Origin: Chalciporus piperatus
Lineage: Eukaryota > Basidiomycota > Agaricomycetes > Boletales > Boletaceae
NCBI GenBank assembly: GCA_038093975.1
Contig: JBBPTG010000369.1
Span: 1 to 19,221, forward strand
DNA length: 19,221 nt
Direction: 5' to 3'
Below are positions 1-8,300 of the stretch, piece after piece; position 1 is the stretch's first letter, and every line of letters begins with the position of its first letter. The notes beneath the pieces were generated by a model. The model searched no databases and was not told the origin of the DNA. It saw only the letters and a list, made by a program, of their open reading frames with translations. Both the position numbers and the translations under genes were made by a program.

Positions 1-505
1 ATTGCAGTGCAAATGACAATATGATCGTGAATGGGCATTCAAGTAGAAATTCATCCCGTTGGAGCGTTAGACATTGTTGTGGTCGATTACAAAATTTAGT
101 ACACGCGTGCACTAACTCTGACGTTGGGTGGTCAGAATTTAGTGCACATGTGCGCTAAATTGGATGGTCAACGGGATGAATTACGATATCTTTAAGTGAA
201 AATGACAGTAAATCCATCCCGTTGGAGTGTTAGACATTGTTGCAGTCAATTACAAAATTTAGTGCACATGTGCACTAAATTCTGTGGCTGATTGAATGGA
301 TTGTAATTAATTTGGAGAATAAGGTCAATATGATCTTGGACTTGCTTGATTTCTTCTGTTTCATTCTGGATTTAACTTATTGATTGTAAAGGAACATTTT
401 AGTACACATGTGTACTAAATATAGGCACAATATGACAGAAGACTTCATTCAATGATTGACATACAACAATACAAGTACAAAAATCAAAACAGGTGCAAAT
501 CAGAG
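1..505. repeat. 3' flank of the ParB-like gene with four palindromes and a direct/inverted repeat
   Basis: No gene is visible here. A ~64-bp segment is directly repeated (52-115 and 215-279, both starting CATCCCGTTGGAG and ending in a palindrome). A 14-bp perfect inverted repeat (AATTCATCCCGTTG at 48-61, its complement at 169-182) bounds a 135-bp block that could be a small foldback element. Palindromes of the 22-bp family lie at 95-116 (degenerate, CGCG centre), 138-159, 258-279 and 398-419. Only the last is the perfect AGTACACATGTGTACT form; those at 138 and 258 carry GC variants on both sides. The last lies about 90 bp beyond the stop codon of the minus-strand gene, possibly in its 3' UTR. 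The window may cut a larger repeat at its left edge. Confidence 0.7.
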
Positions 506-3500
506 TTAGTTGAGATCCATATTGACACTGTCTTCATCATCCTCATCCATGTCCATATCTTCATCAGGCAGTTTCTGTAGGTTGTCCTCAAGCCATTCTT
601 TAACCAATGCCCTGACTTCAACTTCAACTTCAGACTGCTTGTAGTATGTACTGCCCAACCATTTCATCAGCTGGCCGTCCGTGGGATAAGCGCTAAGGTT
701 GCGAAGATACAAAAGGAATATGTTGCGAGCAATTGACGATTTGAATGCGTCACGGATAGTGAAAAGTCCTTTGACGTATGAAGACCAATTCGCTTGGGGA
801 ACGGATGTTGAGGAATCGAGCACGGTAACGATTTCAGTCCAAGCTTCGATTGTATGCGTTGGGTGATCAGATGTGTCGTTGGGAATCATTGCTGCCAGCT
901 TCGCAAACAAGTCATCCACAACATCTTGTGGTGGGATCCCACTTGGCGCTTTGCGGGGAGTTTTGGTGCGAGTACCTTCCTCGTCCGAAAACCCATCTGC
1001 GGGTGAATGTCGCTTGTCTGCCATGTAAAATTTAGTACACATGTGTACTAAATATGGTTAATTAATGCGTACCTGCAGCACTAGCACTTGCAGATGTGCC
1101 AGTTTGTTTCCCTGTGCCAGAGATCGATGGTTGCCCTAAATATATAATATTTTAGTACACATGTGTACTAAAATATTGCCTGACGACATACCTGATGAAC
1201 CAGCCACAATTGTAGCACCAGCAGACATAATCTTGATGGTTGGGCGCTTGATTTTCTTCTGCACTTTCCATCCTGCAAGCGTAGAGGCCAAAGTGACCTG
1301 TTTCTCATCTTTGAGCTTGACTTGGACAGTCGAGTTTGACAGAAATGATGTAGCCCCAGTGTCGTCCAACATGGTTGCGTCCTGGGATTCCCAATAGGCA
1401 CGGTTTTCTTCCATCGTCGCAAATGGTAGCTGTTCGAAGTTGGGGCCGTAGCCGATCGCATTGATGGCGTTCATGTATGGAGTACCTTTCAAGGGCTTCA
1501 CTTGATCGATAGTTGGGTCTCTGACGCGAGTGATTTGCTTGTGAAGCGTCGAAGCCAAGTCCTATAAGAAATATTGAAATTTTAGTACACATGTGCACTA
1601 AAATTTGATTTTACTTACAGCCAGAAACATTTTCATGGATTGTTCCAAATTCGCATCCAATTTCAAGCCATTGGACGTTTCGATAGATCCAATTCCTGCC
1701 TGCCTGACCGTCCGAATGATGTCCTCGATAGCACTCAAACCAATGGCTTCAACGCGTGGGGCGACAACGGTTCGTTCCATCGCTTTGCCGATAGTTTCGA
1801 TTGTGTTTGGAGTAGGTAGGAATTGGTTTAGAGCTGGATTTGTGAATGCGGGCTTGGTCTCAAAGAAGTCCCATCCATTCCACTCAACATCAAGGTCGTG
1901 TGAGGAGAGGAAATCATGAATCGTCTCAAAGAGGCTGGTGCGAAGGTCCCAAAAGATGTCGACGGAAAGGATCTCAGAACGTCCTGGGAAGCGTCTGGCG
2001 TCGAGAAGAGCGTGGCGAATGAAAGTGCCACGTTGAGAACGTGGCATGATTTCCCACTCCACTGGGGTGGCACGGACGACTCGATAGAAGCCACGGAAAA
2101 GCTGTTTCCGCAACTCGGATGGGGAACCATCAAGGCCATCATTGAAAATCTTGTCACTTGCGATGGGCCGCACAACTGAATCTGGATTTGGAGCATCTTT
2201 CAGCTCAGATTCATATTTGGCCAAGAATGTGAGCAAGGTATCTCCCCACTTGAGGTCTCCAAACTTCTTCAGCTGTTCAGAGTTGTCCGATTTGGCATCT
2301 GCTACCCAATGTTTGGTTGGAAAGAGATGTTCGACGACAAGCATAAGGGCGCGAAGCACGACACGACGTTGGCTGAAGAAAAGCCCAATAATCTATGAAG
2401 AATTAGCATATTGTCAACAGTGACAAGGACAATCATACTTGAGCGATAAGTTCTTCGCGTAATTTTGCATCCTCGAGTCCAAGCCGAAGCTCGCACCAAA
2501 TATCCAATGCACCCCAAATATCAAACCATGTTCGACTGCTGCCACGCTTGGCCGAGAAACCGAAGTGCGACATGGGAAAGATCCAATCAAAGCACTAAAT
2601 TCAAATTTTAGTACACATGTGTACTAAAATTCAATTAAATGTTTACTTACTTCTCCAACTGCATAGTTAAGAATACCTGTGGTTCCAGGCGCAATTACTT
2701 TGACATCCTTGGTACTCCACAATGACATCAAGGATTGCATGGACATAGGACTGAATAGTGGCCAGGATGTGGTGACAGGAATCCGTATTTCGCTCGTTGG
2801 AAGATAGCCACGATAGAGCCATTGCAGCTTTGTTGTGAGATTGCGTAAGGTGGGCGCAGTAACATCGGCGTCATTGATCGTGAGCTGCGAGATGCACGTG
2901 GTCGTTGCGTTAATGATGGCAGTGAAGTACTCTGCGTACGCAGCCTCGTATGCTGCGGTTTCCTTTGCTTCTTGTGAACCAAAAAGATGAACGAATTCGG
3001 ACAGCTTGTTGGAGAAGACCATGTCCCACTCGCTGTGGAGATGCGTCAGATTTTCCTTTTTGTCCCAGAAATCCATCTCGAGGATAGTAAGCTTGGGTCG
3101 CTTGGCCAAGTCAGGAGTGATGCAACTGTTTTCGAAAAGAGGTTGAAACTCGGATTGAAGCTGCTGCAGGACTCTTGCTTCTTTTTCTTCATCATCCAAC
3201 GCTGCAACGGTATCATTCAAAATCGTCTGACAGGCTTGCTCGAGCGTAGGCATCTCGATGGGTGAACAGAGGAATAAAATGGTGTTCCACATTGGCTGGA
3301 AAACTGCAAGGAAATGCTATAAAAATTCAAATTTTAGTACACATGTGCACTAAAATTTAATTTAAATATGAACTTACACCAATGAAATAAGGAATGAGAT
3401 TGTTGGCAATCAAAGAGACATTGATATGCTCGTCGGATTCATACGCAACGACTTCGAGGACCCGGGCAGTGAACATGGTGAGATTGTTGTGCTGAAGGAT

Positions 3501-4876
3501 TAGATTGGGACGCGAGTTATTCTGGGTTTTTTGGTCATTCCACTCTTTGACGATACGCTGGTAAGCATTCTTGGCCAAAGGATCCTCGGCCGAATGCTTG
3601 GCTCCACGCAGACAGTGTAGCAGATTTTTGAACAGCTGAGTATCTGTGTCCTGGCGCTGGGGTCGAAGACGATTGGAGGATATCTTGAAGGTGATGAGAC
3701 CACCATTATCATCAGCTTCGATGGCATCTTGTTACCCAGAATTTAGTACACATGTGTACTAAAATATGCAATTAATGACTTACCAAGGTCGAAAATCTCC
3801 GCATACCAAACGGCCTTCTCATTCAAGGCTTTCGTGGATAATGCCAGCTTGTTCTCAAGCACGCTGCGATTCTCGACGTTGCCCTTGGCAAGCTCAGATG
3901 TAGCAGCGTAGAAGATCTCCAGATCGTCCTTGTATAGCTTCTGGACTAGGGTGACACGATGATTGCCATCAAGCACTTCGATGACAGCGCTAGAAGATTT
4001 GCCAGCCCGCGACCACTCGACGAAGTTGTCTTGAATACCGTCATCGGGGTTTTTGATCAGACCACCAGCGATGTAATGGGGGCGGACTGCGATCTGAATC
4101 GCATGGTCACGGACATGGTTTGCTAGCCCATCAGCAGACGCGTCCTGTTCCATCTTAGTGACCAGGGACATGCTGACATGGCGAGGATTGTAGTTCTGCC
4201 GGGCAATCTTGGGTCCATGTCCCATAGCATTATCGTCGCCGACATGAATGAGACCCCAGCCCAAGCGAAAATCGGATAGCGTATCAAGCAGGTCACTGAA
4301 CCTGTTGGTGGCCTTTTCGACAGCCGTTTCCTAATTGCCAAAATGTCAGCAACAAGTTTATATTCGAGTGAATTTTAGTACACATGTGTACTAAAATCCA
4401 ATACAACAGAGTGAAACATGAATGAAATAGAATCTTGGCATTCGAATGAATTTTAGTACACATGTGCACTAAAATCCAACTCAAAATGCGCTTGAACATG
4501 AAAGAAATCGGAATTTTAGTACACATGTGCACTAAAATCCGATATAACAGAGTGGAACATGAATGAAATAGAATCCTAGTACTCGAATGAATTTTAGTAC
4601 ACATGTGCACTAAAATCCAATTCAAAATGCGCTTGAATATGAAAGAAATCAGAATTTTAGTACACATGTGTACTAAAATTGAAAAATAAAATAAAAATAA
4701 AATAAAAATAAAATTTTAGTACACATGTGTACTAAAATTAAATCAAATAAAATGAATATAAATATCTGGACTTACTTTGGGAATTTTTGGCTATTTGTGA
4801 TTGTGTGTGTGAGTGTGATAACAATCAGATACAAATAAACACATACAGCTTTTGCTTTGGTTTTGTTTGTAGGCAT
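506..4876 (-). CDS. ParB/sulfiredoxin-like domain protein of ~1,160 aa, 10 exons
   Basis: Exons in coding order: 4876-4847, 4790-4776 (15-nt micro-exon), 4330-3784, 3727-3378, 3316-2651, 2594-2439, 2392-1619, 1561-1192, 1135-1073, 1017-506. They total 3,483 nt and stay in one open frame across all nine GT-AG junctions, mostly phase 0. The start ATG (4876-4874, context AACAATGCC) opens a Lys-rich N-terminus (MPTNKTKAKAPKIPK). Residues ~58-147 resemble the ParB/sulfiredoxin fold: NPRHV, a helix ending in a GL turn, a beta strand IQIAVRP, then VIEVLDGNHRVTLV with the DGxHR signature. The remaining ~1,000 aa are largely helical-looking and unrecognised. A Ser/Thr/Gly/Ala-rich linker is encoded by the 63-nt exon, and the C-terminus is very acidic (DMDMDEDDED). 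Seven introns contain the 22-bp palindrome; those at 4846-4791 and 2438-2393 do not. It is divergent from the recombinase-helicase gene, 464 bp apart. ParB assignment is motif-level inference; function in a fungus is unknown. Confidence 0.85.
1018..3783 (-). repeat. Six single-palindrome introns of the ParB-like gene
   Basis: Introns 3783-3728, 3377-3317, 2650-2595, 1618-1562, 1191-1136 and 1072-1018 (55-61 bp) each hold one palindrome, at 3742-3763, 3333-3354, 2607-2628, 1581-1602, 1151-1172 and 1031-1052. Sequence outside the palindrome differs between introns apart from short A/T extensions. Around 1151 the perfect dyad grows to 32 bp (1146-1177). Read in the sense direction, each ends in GTACTAAA about 14-24 nt before the AG, a normal branch-point distance. 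Copies at 1581 and 3333 are asymmetric, with the variant (TGC for TAC) in the sense 5' half. Confidence 0.9.
3935..4204 (-). other. ParB/sulfiredoxin-like domain segment (residues ~58-147)
   Basis: Seen: an N-proximal NPR turn at residues 63-65, a helical stretch followed by ADGL, a strand (IQIAVRP), and the hydrophobic strand VIEVLDGNHRVTLVQKL with D136-G137-N138-H139-R140. Known: ParB N-terminal and sulfiredoxin folds share a strand-then-(D)GxxR/DGxHR motif that binds nucleotide. Here GNHR replaces the GERR typical of chromosomal ParB and is closer to DGHHR-type relatives. Inferred: a nucleotide-binding ParB-fold domain, not a canonical segregation protein. No helix-turn-helix could be named by eye downstream. 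A profile or structure comparison would decide this. Confidence 0.5.
4331..4775 (-). repeat. Long intron with six palindromes and a tandemly duplicated ~140-bp unit
   Basis: This 445-bp intron joins the 15-nt micro-exon to exon 3 in phase 0. Palindromes lie at 4374-4395, 4452-4473, 4515-4536, 4593-4614, 4656-4677 and 4715-4736. The spacers alternate: spacer A (with ACAGAGTG and AACATGAATGAAATAGAATC) lies at 4396-4451 and 4537-4592; spacer B (with AAAATGCGCTTGAA) lies at 4474-4514 and 4615-4655. A unit of two palindromes plus A and B was therefore duplicated in tandem with a ~141-bp period. A simple AAATA-type run (4683-4712) separates the last two palindromes. The palindrome nearest the acceptor is ~45 nt from the AG, so another branch site (TTGCTGACA) may be used for this intron. 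No further exon is supported inside. Confidence 0.85.
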
Positions 4877-5340
4877 TGTTGAGACAAATGAAGATTGGCC
4901 AAATGGGGAAGGTGATAGTTCAAGATCAAGTTGCAAAACTTGTTTGTATCATTCAGATTTTGATTATATACTTTGCAACTACAAATAGATTATGTAATCA
5001 GCCTAAATGGGAAATTACATAATCATGAAAATATGTCATATTGAATCTTTTAACATATTGATTATATAATCAGCCCAAATAGGATGCTATATAATCTTGC
5101 AAATACATGATTATGACTTATTTAACATGCAGATTACATAATCAGCCCAAGCAGCTACTTTAAAGTCTATTGTGACAATTGATTACATAAGCAGGCTAAA
5201 TTTAAACTGAGTTTTAAATAATCATCAGTGTTCTTAGAATACACACAATAACAATCACTCTTGTTCTTGCTTCTTGACCTTCCTAATTAGGCAATTCCTT
5301 TTTTAGTAACCCCCTATTTCACAAACACCCCTGTTTCACA
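4877..5340. promoter_or_regulatory. Divergent promoter with a ~72-bp-spaced GATTAYRTAATCAGCCYAA motif
   Basis: This 464-bp A/T-rich gap separates the two divergent start codons. The motif GATTAYRTAATCAGCCYAA begins at 4988, 5060 and 5132 (exactly 72 bp apart), with a weaker copy at 5181 (GATTACATAAGCAGGCTAA). Its first 12 bases are themselves a palindrome. Inverted partial copies follow two of them (ATTACATAATC at 5014-5024, CTATATAATC at 5088-5097), and TTTAACAT precedes two. Just upstream of the plus-strand ATG lies a 17-bp-spaced direct repeat, CCCCTRTTTCACAA (5311-5324 and 5328-5341). The motifs probably bind a regulator shared by both genes; that is inference. Confidence 0.6.
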
Positions 5341-8300
5341 ATGTCTAAGCCCACTAAAGCCATGTTTGCTGCTATTGCTGCGCAGCTTGAGAATAGCTTG
5401 GCCCAAACTCAGCTAGCCAAGGTAGGAATTTAGTGCACATGTGTACTAAAATTCTCAATATTTGTTTAGCCTGGCGTTCAATCTGCTCAACCAGCTCAGG
5501 TAAGATTTTAGTGCACATGTGTACTAAAATTCTCAATATTTGTTTAGCCCGGGATCAAATCTTCTATGCTCGATCAAGACAGTATGTCAATGGATGTGAC
5601 AATGGATGTACAGTCACCTGCCGAGGTAAGAATTTAGTGCACATGTGTACTAAATTTCTGATAAGGGGTCTAGCCTGTCATTGGAGTCGCTGAGGTATGA
5701 TTTTAGTGCACATGTGTACTAAATTTGAGTTAACTGAGTCCCTTAGGCTGTATCTGTTCCATTGGCGAAGACCACGAGCGCATCAACCATACATGACACT
5801 GACATTGCTGTAAGAGAACACTCAACCATATCAGTTCAATGCTAACATTGACAACAAACAGTCATACAATTCTGAGGATGGACTTCTTCATCAATCATAT
5901 CTCGACTCAATCAATCTAATAATCGATCCAGAGTTGTCAGCCTTGTGCTGCAATATTTGCAAGATTGCTCTCGCTCCAGGCAGTGTCAAAGTTCATATTC
6001 GAGACAATCACAAATATCTCAAGTTCGACGACTCACGGTTCTCTGTCATTGTCCAGACAAATCATATTAATGTCCATCTTCCCACTCCCCCAGTTGTCAC
6101 CACTCTTGAAGGACTACCACCATTTAAAGGGTTACAGTACTTGGACGGTTTTGCTTGTCCAGAATGTCCACAAGTCTATGGTTCCATCAGGCAAATCCGT
6201 GAACATTTCCTTCCAACTCATAGCGATCTCCCATGCCCCAATACTTTTCCATCTTGCAAAATGCAACAATTAAACAAATCAGGATCCAATCGGAAACTTT
6301 GGCGTGTCGCTCACAAGGAAACGCCAGCATCCACGGGCCCAAATCATCCTACAGTCGAACAACTGATTCAAACTCTTCGTTGTGAAGTTACAAATGAAGC
6401 CAACACTGTAATCATTCCAAATGATGAACGTCTCATCAGTCCATGGCTCTTGACTTCCCACTGGCATGAACTTGTCGCACATCATACCATCCCACAACTT
6501 CAATCCTTACTTCGACACTCGCCAATACCTGGACAGGACACGCATACCCCTGGACTTCAAGCTGCTGTCATGGATTATTTCCATGAAGCACTTGCTTTAT
6601 TGGATATAACCGATGAGTTGGTATTGAAACGATTAAATTCACCAGAGCCCAACAAGGAGTGAGTAATTTCATGCACATGTGTACTAAAATTTTGGATTGA
6701 CACCATATCGTAGGCTTAATCACACCCCATTGCATCGGCATCAGGAAGCCAACACACTCAAGAAATATGTGGACCCAGTGGTTTCATTGTTGGCCTTCTT
6801 GATCAACAGCCAATACGACAACAATTACGAGATACCACTCTGCGAGAGCATCATACATCACATTGAAGACTTGGAGGTCGCACTTCAAAACAAAGTGGAT
6901 ATCTCAAATGCGATCCATTCCGTCCTTTCAGATCTCTGGTTCACCAAATGGCGCAAGACTGCCATCAATCCATTTCCATGTCCCACAGATCGATTGCTTG
7001 CATACATCACTTTGAACAACGATGGCAGTCACAAGCAACCACATGAAATCACTGGCTACCTTGCCAAGTTTCAATACTGCATGCGCCTCACCTGTCTCAA
7101 GCAAATCAAGCAACTGGCCAACATCGAACATGACGGCGATGACGAGCCTGCTTGCGATGCTCTTCAACACTGGTTTACCGAGTCTACAAGCTCTCCCTTT
7201 TCCCATATCCGTTCTCTACAGCATCGAGCATCAACTATCGCATACCAGACATCTAGTCTACCTCGTCTTTGGTGGATCGACACTGATAACTGGACAGAAC
7301 TCATGTTCAAAGGCGATCACATTCATCTGGACGCTCTCTGTGCCATGTTCGATCAACAGGCCATAAACATTGTGGACATGTGGAAGAACAAGATTCTGAG
7401 GGGAAACACCAGCACATCTGTAGGCTATGAAGGTCTAGCAGATGACCTCACAAATCAGGCTGTGGGCTATTCCTTTCTCACCGACAAACGCAACACATGC
7501 TTTCATGATCGGGACATCTTGGCCAGGGCTTTCTTTGCCAATCCTTCCACAATGTCAAAGTTTGGACATCTCTCAAATGGAACTATCACTTGGAACATCA
7601 GCGCACTTCGAGAATGGCTTCAGGACTACGCAGAGTTTCAAGGCCAACTTCTATTACGCTGTGAAACCCTCAGTGGCGCTCCAGGTCGTGGCACAGAACT
7701 TACTGCTCTCTTGATATCCAATACCAAATATCGACAACGAAACCTCGTTATGTTAGGCCCTCACCTGACACTTCTTCGCCGATATAACAAGACCAGCGCA
7801 TTGACCGGTCAAGATAAACTTATCCCACATGCACTTGATGCTCTCACATCCGATCTTATGATTCAATCCCTTGCAATCGCTCGTCCATTTGCAGAACTCG
7901 CTGCACATATATGCTTTGCTGGTCAATCCAACATCTCCGATCTATATCGCTCGCAACTCTTCGTCAATGGTACCAAGTTGTTCAACACAGATCAACTCAG
8001 TGGACTTCTCTCTCGTCTCAGCCTGCAAAACACCAATTTCAGGCTTACCGTCAACTCTTGGAGACACATCAGTATTGCATTCAAACGCAAGCTAGGACAA
8101 TTCGCAGAACACTTGTTGGAACTAGACGAGAACGACACCATTGACGCTTTGCAAGCTGGCCATTCTAGGGCCACAGAAAACCGGATATATGGACTCAGCC
8201 CTGATGCTCTCACTGGAGCAGGCGAAGATATCCTTCCACATTTCTTGGATGCAAGCAAGCGTTGGCAAATCATTCTTCGTGTTATCCCGGGCGGTACTCC

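Noticed and set aside
4293..4667. Minus-strand frame with repeated ILVHMCTKI
   Set aside because: These residues are translations of the intronic palindromes; the stretch is the long intron and its frame is not needed to connect exons.
95..4736. CRISPR-like array because of regular 22-bp palindromes
   Set aside because: Spacing is irregular, copies sit in introns, spacers are not unique sequences of equal length, and the setting is eukaryotic.
5433..5693. Plus-strand frame MHMCTKIL through four introns and small exons
   Set aside because: It is in a different frame from the spliced gene and reads through palindromes; the spliced model keeps one frame through all exons.
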